From Rhizoctonia solani (lineage: Eukaryota; Basidiomycota; Agaricomycetes; Cantharellales; Ceratobasidiaceae): a stretch of DNA of 64,000 nt. The stretch spans positions 2,232,001-2,296,000 of the forward strand of contig NC_057376.1 of the NCBI RefSeq assembly GCF_016906535.1, in the 5' to 3' direction. Below, in pieces: positions 54,501 through 64,000 of the stretch. The stretch's first letter is position 1. Each line of letters opens with the position of its first letter. The position numbers were made by a program, and so were the translations under genes. Under the pieces are notes generated by a model that saw only the letters and a list, made by a program, of their open reading frames with translations, searched no databases and was not told the DNA's origin.

Positions 54501-55569
54501 CAGTACCAAGGATGCTATGAATTTGTGGGAATCATACCTTCTGCCGCTTTCTCTTATGTCGTTGTACCTCGGACATATTCAAGTTGTCATCTGGCTGTAG
54601 TGGACAGTAGCTATATTAGGCTCCCGATCATCTTTTCTTGATAATTTATTACATAGTTACTTACCTGAGCATCATCGCCCTCAGACTCACTCGAAGTTTC
54701 ACCTGATTCGGAGCCAGAGGCTCCAGAGTGTGGGCTGAAATCCGAGTCGCTCGAGCTATTGGCCCCACCCTGCTTAGCTCCTAAAGCTTTGGTTGCACGG
54801 ACAGATTTATGCCGGCGGCTATCACCATGGCGCCGTTTCTTGAGAGGTTTGTCTTGGGGATCTTGGGGAAGTGATTTGATACTTCGAGATCTTCAGCTCT
54901 CGGCAGAAAACTGAAACAAGAACAGCACTTACCGGGCATAGACAAGGTCTGTCAGTTGTCCAACCTTCAACTCCGTGAGATGTGATGCGCCTGAATCCAG
55001 TTTTGGCGATCGAGCACACTCCTCGAAGAATTGGATGACAATATCCATGCCGCATGAGCCACGAAGAATATTGTCGAGAGGGTCGGCGTTAGATCCGGGA
55101 ATACGAGAAAAACAACGAGTGAATGCTTGGTCTATTGTCTCAAAAATGGCTCCTGTAATGTTTTGCGGCTTGAGACTGAAGTTTCGCCAGACTATTCCCT
55201 CATTCGATCCCTCAGGGGTCGATAGGGGTAACTTTGCGGTTGCTGCTTTGAGACGTTCAATTGCAGCAAGTAGCGACGCATTTGGTAGGGCAGAGCCAGC
55301 CATGAGGTGAGAGCTTGAAGCAACTGCAAGAGGGATGCAACGTGTTAGGAAAACGTTAGAACGGCGAAGTGCGATATGCCTCGGGTGCCGAGGGATTATC
55401 ATGATGTCAGATATTAGTTTATTGATTGCTAGAAAATTCGATTATATCATATCTTTATCTTATCAAACTGTATCACATTTCGGTGGATTATCTGATTCAA
55501 ATCTAACTTCCACGTGATCATATTCTATCATAAGAATCATGATAAGGCCCATTATCATCGACAGCCCTA
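51531..55569 (-). mobile_element. hAT DNA transposon with exact 8-bp target duplication
   Basis: 4039 bp. Ends TAGGGCTGTTGCCGAT (left) and ATCATCGACAGCCCTA (right) form short terminal inverted repeats (TAGGGCTGT[T/C]G). ATCCAGTG is duplicated exactly at 51523-51530 and 55570-55577, the 8-bp hallmark of hAT. It contains a spliced minus-strand transposase gene. Confidence 0.92.
51674..55402 (-). pseudogene. hAT transposase, spliced, with premature TGA
   Basis: First frame from 55402 (ATG alternative at about 55303, MAGSALPNASLL) to a GT donor near 54930, then an acidic Ser-rich exon (SSSDSDFSPHSGASGSESG). A BED-type zinc finger follows (YKCKYCP...NLAGHLKSCEK), then the catalytic region: SLGGVVVTFIDKSWNMQ, VTDNASNN (Asp of the DDE triad) and CLCHALHLVC. 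At the C-terminus are a GGDILVWWK exon, a 47-nt intron, and the dimerisation segment HIPILAKIAQDILAIPATSV ending VKRLFS. A TGA (51806-51808) falls right after LFS, yet the frame continues sensibly to 51674. I could not phase the exons around the BED finger, so another defect may exist. Total length fits hAT. Confidence 0.75.
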
Positions 55570-55739
55570 ATCCAGTGATGTTGGATTGTAACTTTGTTGT
55601 GGCTGCCGAGCTTGCTGCCTCGCAAGAGGGGCCGCTCGGTTAGCTTGGCGCTAGTTGTGTCTAAGCATGTTATTGTTGTTACCGCTGGTTCGTGCATCAT
55701 CGCATGTATCCCCACACCCGGCACCCCCTTCCCCTATCA

Positions 55740-58394
55740 AATCGATCCCCTTGCCACGCGCAAGCTTAGTCTCGCATTTCAGTGCATAGTCAATATTGGA
55801 CTACGCGGCTCAACATATCCGACGCCGCGTTGTCCAGGCTGGTGCCCTCGGAGTCGTTAGTTGCATCCTCGCCGTCTGGCTCAAGGGCAAAGGATTCGCA
55901 ATCGGTAAGCATATCGGTCTCACTGCCCGCGACGATGCAATTCGTCATGCATCCCCTGAACTCTTACGAACTCTTACTAATTCACATTGCAGGCCCATCG
56001 GCCACTGGTTTCGGTGCTCCTCGAGAGTCCCGTGCAGTTCGCGTGCGCAGGCGAGAAGAGGCCCTCGAACGCCAGCGCGCCCTCGATCTTCCCCGCGCCC
56101 TCGAGCACGCAACCTCATCTAACAACCTGCGGGCGCGTGCGATTGCACAACCACAACCTCGCATCGCCACCACCACTGCTCCCCCTCCGGCTCTCCCCCC
56201 TGTACGAACCAATACATACCCAAGCCCAGTTCGGAAGAAGCCGACGAGGATATGAGCGGTGCAAGCAGTATGGGCCCCTCACCAAGTCCTCCACCTCCCG
56301 CTATCGGACGAAGCATGTCCAATGATTCGGATGGAGGTTATGTGGGAGTCCCATCGCTCCCCGCACCAAGCGGTCCTTCGGGTGCATTTGCAGTCTCTAG
56401 CGGCTCCCATGCGCGCTCATTCGATATCCGCACTGCATCTCCCATCCCCATTGCCTCCAACTCTTCCGTTATGGGCCGTGCCATCTCACCCAACACGGCC
56501 CAATCATCCGACGCCTCGGCCAATGCCACCCCTGTTGGCTCGGGCACGCCTACTGGGAGTGTAGTCGTACCTGGACGCGATCGCAGCGGGACCGTCGTCG
56601 GGAGGCCCATCTGGGATAATGAAGGCGGGCCAAGGCAGGTCGCTCAACCGGTCGCAAGGCCAACTTGGTCCGATGCGGACGAAACACCCACGCGAGAGGT
56701 TACAACCACGGGCAGACGAGGGACGATAACGCGCAGGCCTCGTCGAGAACGAGATACGGATGGGGATGACACTGAAGCTGATGGGGACGACCAAACGGCC
56801 CAGCAAGGCGAGTGCCGTACGATTGGCATTGTCGACGCTGCGGATGGAGACGGTACAATGGCGATGGATATGACGGGCGAGGGTGTCGGCGTTGGTGTCG
56901 TCGCACTCGAACAAAATGACGACTTGGCGATGGGCGCTCCGCCCGGGGCCCCAGGTGCCATCGGAACTCCAAGGGCTCGGATCGCTCCTGGTACGGAGCT
57001 TACGCCCCGAGCGAGCATTGCCACCCTTGGTGCTCAGATAGAGCAAACCGCGCAAGAAACTCGTCTGTCCGTCCCTGTCAACCCTGGACCGTATGGCGAC
57101 GCGGAGGTCTTGTTCAGCCTCCAGCTACTCGCTTACCTTAGCAAATATCCACACGTCTGACAAGCCTTTTACGAAACTCCCGCGACCCTCCGTGCGCTCG
57201 TCGACGCGAGTAACGAGCCCAAACCTTCGGCCCAACCGCTCTCCAGTACTGCCCAGTCGCCCAATGTTTTCTCCCTGGTCGAGCGATTCACTCTCCGCCC
57301 CTCCCCCTCTGAAACCACTCTCCCCCGGCTCCCCCACGAAATACAATACTGGGTCGGCGTAATCATGCGCAACGCATGCCGAAAAGACGATCAGCGGGGC
57401 GGAATTCGACAGTGCGTCAACATGTTATGTGGGCGATTGGAAGAGTTCCCTAGAGAGTTTGCCAAGTGCTGACGGTGTCGCAAGGCCAAGTACTGCGGCA
57501 AAGAGTGCCAGAGTAAGGCCTGGGCAGAAGGACATCGATTCTGGTGTAGGTGAGTGACCGTTTTACCAAAACTTATTTATTTCTCATTCACTTGGGACTA
57601 ACTTGTCTATTTACAGCGCCTGTGAAGAAGAGGACTCCCAGACCGTGGTTGCTCGCACGGGCTCTTCCGCCAACACCGTTCCCCCCGCCGCCGTCGCAAC
57701 CGAAGTCAAGGTCCCAACCCGACGCGGCCTTACCAACACTGTCACACGTGCATTGGTCAATATCGCCCGCGGGATGACAGGAAGAGCGAACACTACGGTG
57801 CAGCAACCGCAAGCACAGCCAGTGCCTACAAACCTGCCAACAGTCGGGCCAGGTGCGGGATTTAGGTTCGGTGCAGCGGCGGCAGAACACACAGAAGGGG
57901 ATGGGCCGACGCAGGCGCAAGGGTTAGCTGGTGGGGTTCAGGCACGACCAGGGAATTTCCAGGCGCAACTACTGAGGTACGCTAGGATGGCCGCAGCTGC
58001 CAGAGGTGTTCGGCCGGTGAGTCTAGTCCCTTGTGTTTTTTGAGTATCGCTTACCCCAAGTTGGTGGCTGGCCCTGCCTGCGCGAGCAGCCAATCCACCC
58101 TCAGCAGGTTGGGCTGGTCCACCGCGAGGAGGAGTTGCGTTCTTCAATGAACCTGCTCAGGCGGCCGATGCAGGCCCGTGTTGACAAACTCAAGGACCAG
58201 AGACAGCTCGGCGAAGTAGTGGGACAATGCCCAGTCAAGGGGTTGGCTCAAACCAGGGCGCGGAGCCAAACAACCCGTGGAACGTTGTCCCCGTACAGCA
58301 AGTCTCGCCCGTTCCAAGCGCCCCTCATACAACACCTCAGCACGCAAATCGACCATTGGACGGAGATGGAGACGATGACATGGTTCTCGAGTGA
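55740..58394 (+). pseudogene. Decayed MUB1/samB-like MYND-finger gene
   Basis: GC-rich, CpG-rich locus. Homology runs LAFQCIVNIGLRGS, a frameshift near 55814, HIRRRVVQAGALGVV, an intron (55905-55992), GPSATGFGAPRESRA, a second shift between 56150 and 56230, a Ser/Pro-rich region with GSVVVPGRDRSGT, then LLAYLSKYPHV-TGA-QAFYE (stop 57158-57160). Next are FSLVERFTLRP, IQYWVGVIMRNACRKDD, and the MYND finger (REFAKC-TGA-RCRKAKYCGK, stop 57470-57472, then ECQSKAWAEGHRFWC). Introns 57550-57616 and about 58017-58060 or later. One downstream frame ends DGDGDDDMVLE and would contain a third TGA at 58182. Mub1/SamB works with a ubiquitin ligase in yeast and in hyphal growth in Aspergillus. The N-terminal part is absent; the hAT inserted just upstream. 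Confidence 0.75.
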
Positions 58395-58935
58395 ATAATA
58401 GCTGAGGTGGGAAATATCTGTCGTGTCTTTGCTCCCCCCCCCCCCCATCAAACGTGTTGTATAATAATGTAGTGAACCCTTTTTTTTTGTTTGTTTTGTC
58501 ATTCCTTGCTATTGGTATATGGGCTCTGCACAATTACATTACAATATATACACTTTTCACCAATAACTAGCAAAACATAAACTTAGAGCATGCCATGTAG
58601 GGAGATGGGCAGCATCTTGTCCCGAGAATTGTAGGTCAATGGTACCCAATTTGGAAGCTTGCAGATTGCAAGATTTTTGGTCCCAGACAAGCAACCTTCC
58701 TTCCACCCTTGGCTGGTTGCAACATGTGTGCTCTTTGAGTCCAGGCCTTATTTTGTAACTAGATCTCAACAAGAGCCCTTGCATATTCTGGTTTGGGTGG
58801 GGTAAGTGTGGTTAAGCAGGAAGTTTGCTGCGCTTTTTTGGACTTTTGACGGTCAGTATTGTGCTGGGTTCCATACCAACAGACCAATGTGTATTTTATG
58901 GACGGTATGTAAAATATAATGATATAGCAGTACTT
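58395..58935. other. Intergenic sequence after the MUB1-like locus
   Basis: A C11-12 homopolymer near 58434, a T9 tract near 58481, then AT-rich sequence. No supported gene or known repeat. Confidence 0.4.
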
Positions 58936-59352
58936 TCACATAACCATGTTGGAGTTGTGGGGTAAGAGGTAACTAAGGAGCTGCATCAAGGATCCGTCCT
59001 GAGATAATACCTTTGTAGACTCTATTTCACAAATAGCTGCCCCAATGACTTGGGCAGCACCGCTCAGATGTAGAACCTTGACACACAACACATGAAACGC
59101 AAGGTACCAGCAGTCAGGAAGTTCCAGGTCAGGGTTTGTACTACTGAATGTGACAATTGGGGGGAGGCCAACAGAGATCAAGTGGTCTCTGGCCAATTCA
59201 ATAGGTGTGGTACTGTCCCTACAATATGTCAGGCCCTTGTACACACAGTTGTTCAAGCTAACCCACCTTGATTGGATCAAGTCAAATGCCCAGACTGTCC
59301 TGTACATGGTCACATGACCAGTACAAGTGGTTGCATGCTGGCCCAAGCCCAA
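58936..59352 (-). CDS. Unassigned 138-residue reading frame
   Basis: Open minus-strand frame with balanced composition (LARDHLISVGLPPIVTFSST, ELPDCWYLAFHVLCVKVLHL). Not recognised. Its start overlaps a dispersed repeat also found at 47518-47954, so it may be repeat-derived or a fragment of a decayed gene. No operon or promoter evidence. Confidence 0.25.
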   Translation of the reverse strand: MGLGQHATTCTGHVTMYRTVWAFDLIQSRWVSLNNCVYKGLTYCRDSTTPIELARDHLISVGLPPIVTFSSTNPDLELPDCWYLAFHVLCVKVLHLSGAAQVIGAAICEIESTKVLSQDGSLMQLLSYLLPHNSNMVM

Positions 59353-59592
59353 ATCTGGGGGGTAGCAGGTGTAATCATGGGTTATTACAAAGTAGTAGGT
59401 TGGTGGTAGGTTGAACCAAGCTACACTGCAGGGTGGCCCAAGCTACACTGCAGGGTGAAATGTGAGATGGCACAGGGTGGGAACCAGGTGGACACAACCC
59501 ACATATGGTGTTAGGGTGGATTATAGGGAAAGCATCAGCCCTCCTACAAAAAGTTGCGTACTTTACACACAACAATACCACCATCCCCTAAG
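59353..59592. repeat. Repeat-flanked entry to the 83-bp satellite
   Basis: The first 30 bp are the reverse complement of part of the 175-bp tRNA-like repeat (59314-59382). A short direct repeat follows (AAGCTACACTGCAGGGTG twice, near 59420-59457), and then the first diverged satellite-like unit. Confidence 0.5.
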
Positions 59593-60620
59593 TTAGGGTG
59601 AGTCATGTGACAACTGACCACCCATGCCACACAGAATTGCGTACCACATGCAGAAGTATAGCACCATGGTCAATGTAAGGGTGAGTCACATGATCAATGA
59701 TTACTCCTTGTACTCACAGTTGCGTACCAAGTATGCAGCTATATGACCCACAATCATGTTAGGGTGAGTCACATGACCACCCATCACTCTACTCATGCAG
59801 AGTTGCGTACTTGGTACGCAACTATACCACCCACATTTATGTTAGGGTGAATCACGTGACCACCCACCACTCTACTCATGCAGAGTTGCATACTTGGTAT
59901 GCAACTATATCACACACAATTGTGTTAGGGTGAGTCACATGACCACCCACCGCTCTACTCATGCAGAGTTGCGTACTTGGTACGCAACTATATCACACAC
60001 AATTGTGTTAGGGTGAGTCACATGACCACCCACTGCTCTACTCATGCAGAGTTGCATACTTGGTACGCAACTATATCACACACAACTGTGTTAGGGTGAG
60101 TCACATGACCACCCACCGCTCTACTTGTGCAGAGTTGTGTACCAAGTACGCAACTATACCACCCACAGTTATGTTAGGGTGAGTCACATGACCACCACCG
60201 CTCTACTCATGCAGAGTTGCGTACTTGGTACGCAACTATATCACACACAATGGTGTTAGGGTGAGTCACATGACCACCCACCGCTCTACTCATGCAGAGT
60301 TGTGTACCAAGTACGCAACTGTACCACCCACAGTTATGTTAGGGTGAGTCACATGACCACCACCGCCCTACTCATGCAGAGTTGCGTACTTGGTACGCAA
60401 CTATATCACACACAGTTGTGTTAGGGTGAGTCATGTGACCATCCACCACTCTACTCATGTAGAGTTGCGTACCAAGTACGCAACTATATCACACACAACT
60501 GTGTTAGGGTGAGTCACATGACCACCAACTGCTCTACTTGTGCAGAGTTGCATACCAAGTATGCAACTATACCACCCACAGTTATGTTAGGGTGAGTCAC
60601 ATGACCACCCACCGCTCTAC
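59593..60620. repeat. 83-bp tandem satellite with hairpin and TTAGGG/CACRTG motifs
   Basis: Thirteen TTAGGGTGAGTCACATGACC-type blocks (the second is degenerate), spaced 82-83 bp from 59842 onward (59842, 59925, 60008, 60091, 60174, 60256, 60339, 60421, 60504, 60586) and less regularly before. Each unit also has a hairpin GTTGCGTAC-TTGG-TACGCAAC or its loop-inverted form with CCAA. First units are diverged and the middle ones very uniform, typical of satellite homogenisation. Confidence 0.9.
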
Positions 60621-61320
60621 CCCCTACTATTTTTTAAGGATGTACTGGCGCTGTCCCCCCTTTGATTGTTTTATGCAAAATGTCTCTTGACGTTTTGCAG
60701 CTAAGCTTACAACTTTGAGAACCCAGTATGTGATAGCCAGATGTCTCAAAAACCTTACATATAGCTCTATAATTATTTTTAATCACAACATTGCGTGTAC
60801 TCAACAAAACATTTGACCTATCTTGTTTGACCCACCTATGAATGCACCCTCAGTCTGGTGATCCAACACAGAAGATTAGCCACTACTGACCAAGCATGAA
60901 ACAATCAACAAGCGCACCAGTTTGCAAGAACAGCAACTGACTTGGGATCTTTGATTATGTACATAGATTTGCAAAATCACTAATATATACAGATAATATT
61001 ACTACATACAAACACACTGGCTACAGCTGAGGTGGGAGTGTGGGTTTGGTCACCATCACTGGTACTTGCTCAATAGCTTTGTGGTTGTGATCAACCGTGG
61101 GGCTGGTTCAACAAGGGCAAGTAACGCAAAAGAGATTAGAATATTGAGGGAGAGGAACTTGTTGAGTGTGTTTATAGCAAGCATACAAGAATCTAGGAAC
61201 AGTCAGATCATTGCCACTGAGTCACAGACAAAAAACAAGTTTATCTTTGTTGTCATCATACTTGTTGTCTGAGTCTCTGCGGCGCTGCAATACTTGACAG
61301 GGGTAAGGAGTTATGTTGCT
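60621..61320. other. Non-repetitive stretch after the satellite
   Basis: A 68-residue frame (61066-61272) with a hydrophobic end (FIFVVIILVV) exists but I have no support for it as a gene. Otherwise nothing recognised. Confidence 0.3.
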
Positions 61321-61510
61321 GCGGCTACATAGCACACATATATATATATATATTCAATGGCCCAAGAGGCGCATACATCAAGTCTCATGCACAGAATAGA
61401 TTTGGGAGTATATGTGCAATTTATTTTGATTATGATTTCAGAAACAAAGTCTATTTTACATGGACCATTCCTTATGGAAAGGCAATAGATGAGGTCCAAG
61501 CACTGGCACA
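61321..61510. repeat. Foldback-family element, copy 1
   Basis: Shares TTCAATGGCCCAAGAGG, AAGTCTATTTTACATGGACC and CCTTATGGAAAGGCAATAGA with copies at 62805-63150 (inverted) and 63586-63890. Only the outer part is present, without the long hairpin. Confidence 0.6.
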
Positions 61511-62282
61511 GCCTAGTAGTGTTGCGTATGAGCCAAGTTTAGCCAAGCCAAGCCAACTTGCTTGTGCTAGAGTAAGCAGGCTTGTGGTTACTTGGTGTGA
61601 TGATTAAGCAATTTGTGCCCTGGCTTGTGTGATGGGTCCATTCCGTTGGGTTATACATATATTCAGCCTGGTTTGGTACGGTGCATGCACAATACATAAA
61701 ATGATAATGAGGCTTAAGTTAGTATGTACATGGAATCAATAACTTCCAACTATTCTTCATTCTTGCAAGTCTTGCTCTCAAACAGATGAGAGACACAATT
61801 GAAACCATTGGGCTTGATCTCAATCCCAGTCTCTGTAACACCGTCCAGACGGTCTCTGCGGTGCCAACGCAACATGTGCTTCAAAACTTGCAGATATTCA
61901 ACGTTCAAAGCAGAGAAGCAAGTTCTCTGAGCAGTTACGGTCAACTTGCTTGACAAGAATACTTGTTTAGACAATACAGACAAGCCTTGCGCAAGGAGGA
62001 CGTTCATTGCAATCTAGTACAGTATTGGGTGTGTATACTGATGATTCTGCCAATAAATAATAAACTTGACTCCCCCTTTTATTTTTATAAGTTTTTACCA
62101 CCATTTTAATTCAAAATACATAACATATTGAGCTCAGTGAAACTTGGCAGAAACCCAGCAAAAATGCAACGCAAAGGTACTTCACACCTCATCCCAATTG
62201 CCTTCCAGCCTATCATACTATTGCAATGTGCTTAATTCAACAATCCCAACCGTTCCCCAAACTCAATCCTTGGAGACAGAGC
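61511..62282. other. Intergenic stretch with one possible small ORF
   Basis: 61750-62007 on the minus strand encodes 85 residues (LRWHRRDRLDGVTETGIEI, ending KTCKNEE) with reasonable composition but no recognised family. AT-rich elsewhere; nothing else seen. Confidence 0.3.
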
Positions 62283-62526
62283 TGTAGAAATACCATGTAT
62301 ATAGTAGTAAATACAAGAAGGATCTGGAATGTACTGGAACATGCATGTAATTGAGTCAAGCAACAATACCTAGTCATTTACTAGATGACTTGACTATAAT
62401 GTAAAGGTATAAATACGGGTGCACTCAACCGTATAGTACCTCATCCTCTCTTTCTCTATTCACACTACTGTCTTTACTATTGTTTTGTATTGATATAACT
62501 CTATTTACAAACTTATTCTTTCTACA
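62283..62526 (+). repeat. Solo LTR of the copia family
   Basis: 244 bp, TGTAGAAATACC to CTTTCTACA, exact AGAGC duplications (62278-62282, 62527-62531). Close to the 23707-23952 LTR and retains more CpG (ATAAATACGGG). Confidence 0.9.
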
Positions 62527-62804
62527 AGAGCAAAAAAAAAAGGCACATTTATTCTTTTCCTTGGCTATATCTGCACTAAAACAAACTCCGTACAACTACA
62601 CCCATTGGCAAGTGTTTGCTCATGCCAATACTGTCTATCTATGGTATACATCAGGTAAGCAAAAGACCAAGCCAGACCCTCAATCATCACACGGTTGCCC
62701 TGAATCAACCCCACCTGATCCCAGCTTGTGAACCTTATTCTGCAAGGTAAGCCAAGTGCAAATTGCCCACCCTTGGCCTCAGATGCAACACTACAGCCTA
62801 GCAC
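62527..62804. other. Unassigned sequence
   Basis: Starts with an A9 tract after the LTR duplication. A short open frame overlaps but no gene is supported. Confidence 0.3.
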
Positions 62805-63150
62805 AGCCGCCGCCGTACGGGCCAAATCCGTCCTGTCCCAACGGACCAATTTAGGACAAGGAATTTAGAAGAAATTCTTATGGAAACGCACCCATTGGGT
62901 ACGTTTCCGTAAGGATTTCTTCTAAATTTGTCGTCCTAAATTGGTCCGTTGGGACGGGACGGACTTGGTCCGCACAGCAGAGGCTGTGCTAGTGCCTGGA
63001 CCTCATGTATTGCCTTTCCGTAAGGAACGGTCCATGTAAAATAGACTTGACTTCTAAAATCATAATTGAAATATTGATTCTATGCGTGAGACCTAATAAA
63101 AACACCTCTTGGGCCATTGAAGTTGTATATATATGTAGTACATCCACGTT
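62805..63150. mobile_element. Foldback element, copy 2, with long hairpin
   Basis: A palindrome spans 62827-62963. The left arm TCCGTCCTGTCCCAACGGAC is mirrored by GTCCGTTGGGACGGGACGGA, and GGAATTTAGAAGAAATTCTT by AAGGATTTCTTCTAAATTTG, around a CCCATTGGGTA loop. A tail with GGTCCATGTAAAATAGACTT and a run of TA dinucleotides follows. Non-autonomous, no ORF. The orientation is opposite to copy 3. Confidence 0.7.
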
Positions 63151-63585
63151 GCTCGGTATGGAAGTCAAGGGCGGCTTAGATGGAGTGGAGGCACAATCTT
63201 TGCCTTTCTGGCCGTGAGTTGTGTTGGAGATAGACAAAGGATTTGTGCTAGACATTGCAGCTAAGCATACGTGATAGCCGGTTGGAGACAGCTACAATAG
63301 GGGCGCTTGCTATTTATTGACAATGGCCCCTATCCCATGTCTTAGACAAGAAATAATGATTATTTGACAAATATATGCAATTGCCTTAAGTCAGCAACAT
63401 CCCAATAAGGTAAGAGATTGGCGGGATGTTATCTTATCAGCGCAATCAAGTGTCATTTCATAGCTAAATACATCCTTAATAAATAGCAGGGGGGGTTGAT
63501 CCCCCCCTGCTAAATAGGTGGTCCAGATATTTAGAACACCCTCCTTCAGCGTCTAGATCTGTATCCAACGCATTTCACAAGGTGG
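63151..63585. other. Spacer between inverted foldback copies
   Basis: 435 bp between inverted repeats, with a small palindrome AGCAGGGGGGGTTGATCCCCCCCTGCT (in parts, near 63486-63511). No gene seen. Confidence 0.5.
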
Positions 63586-63890
63586 ATGTACTACATATAT
63601 ATACAACTTCAATGGCACAAGAGGTGTTTGTATTAGGTCCCATGCATAGAATCAATATTTCAATTATGATTTTATAAGTAAAGTCTATTTTACATGGACC
63701 ATTCCTTACAGAAAGGCAATACATGAAGTCCAAGCGCTAGCACAGCCTCCGCCGTGCGGGCCAAGTCCGTCCTGTCCTGACAGAACAATTTAGGACAACA
63801 AATTTAGAAGAAATCCTTACAGAAATGTACCCATTGGCTGCCTTTCTGTAACAATTTTAGAACGTCCCAGACGTTCTAAAAGTCAGTTTA
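63586..63890. mobile_element. Foldback element, copy 3 (inverted relative to copy 2)
   Basis: Reads GGATGTACTACATATATATA, TTCAATGGCACAAGAGG, TTACATGGACCATTCC, then the diverged hairpin start (GTCCGTCCTGTCCTGAC). Copies 2 and 3 face each other across 63151-63585. Hairpin CpGs are partly lost here. Confidence 0.65.
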
Positions 63891-64000
63891 GAAATGAGGC
63901 CCAGTCCAGATGCAGATCACACCGTGGAACTTGGTGTGGAATGCGCTTGGACGCAGATTTGGATATTGGAGGGGGGGGGGGGTTTTAAACTTCTAAAATC
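63891..64000. other. Window edge
   Basis: Contains a G14 homopolymer (about 63972-63985) followed by TTTTAAACTTCTAAAATC, the latter resembling the ACTTCTAAAATCATAATT segment of foldback copy 2. Nothing else seen. Confidence 0.3.

Noticed and set aside
56338..57055. Overlapping minus-strand ORFs of 90-183 residues across the MUB1-like locus
   Set aside because: GC-rich sequence with few stops gives shadow ORFs; the plus strand carries the conserved MYND motifs.
59593..60620. TTAGGG motifs as a telomere tract
   Set aside because: TTAGGG occurs once per 83-bp unit, not in tandem, and unrelated sequence continues on both sides.

Overview
The window comes from a filamentous basidiomycete. The evidence is short GT-AG introns of about 40-90 nt, chromodomain-bearing Tf-type Ty3/gypsy elements, a MUB1/samB-like MYND-finger locus and an agaricomycete-style transposon set. 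From recall of similar gag-pol proteins, Rhizoctonia/Ceratobasidiaceae is my best guess; this is inference, not a database result. Nearly all of the window is transposon and repeat sequence. Only one gene looks intact and host-like.

Region by region. 1-11372 holds two related Tf-type Ty3/gypsy elements: A (plus strand, 5' end outside the window, reverse transcriptase motif mutated to YLDN) and B (minus strand, complete, 5122-11372, TCCAA duplication). Both sit in an older LTR. 11656-34725 is the wreck of a very large gag-like element (called H here). Its reading frame is cut by solo LTRs of five families (LTR-I to LTR-V) and by a Ty1/copia element (23707-31199) that carries further insertions. 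When each insertion and one copy of its 5-bp target duplication are removed, the H frame continues across the five junctions I checked between 11656 and 19684. 36594-41602 is an 11-exon gene encoding about 1481 residues with a ParB/sulfiredoxin-fold-like N-terminal region. 42398-47394 is a Plavaka/Tnp2-like (CACTA-related) transposase relic cut by four more solo LTRs. 47395-50150 is a hairpin satellite broken by a duplicated tRNA-like repeat and by LTRs. 50099-51407 holds two LINE RNase H fragments. 51531-55569 is a hAT transposon with an exact 8-bp duplication. 55740-58394 is a decayed MUB1/samB-like gene. 59593-60620 is an 83-bp satellite. 61300-64000 holds foldback elements and a copia solo LTR.

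Two themes connect the regions. First, insertions are nested several layers deep and most leave only a solo LTR, so the target duplications give a relative chronology. Second, decay is strongly CpG-directed. Premature stops are mostly TGA where an arginine CGA would fit, the three substitutions I found between the two LTRs of B are all CpG transitions, and the YLDD to YLDN change fits a CpG transition too. This suggests methylation-linked deamination or a RIP-like process.

LTR names (LTR-I to LTR-V) are local labels. Exon and repeat boundaries were read by eye from the sequence.
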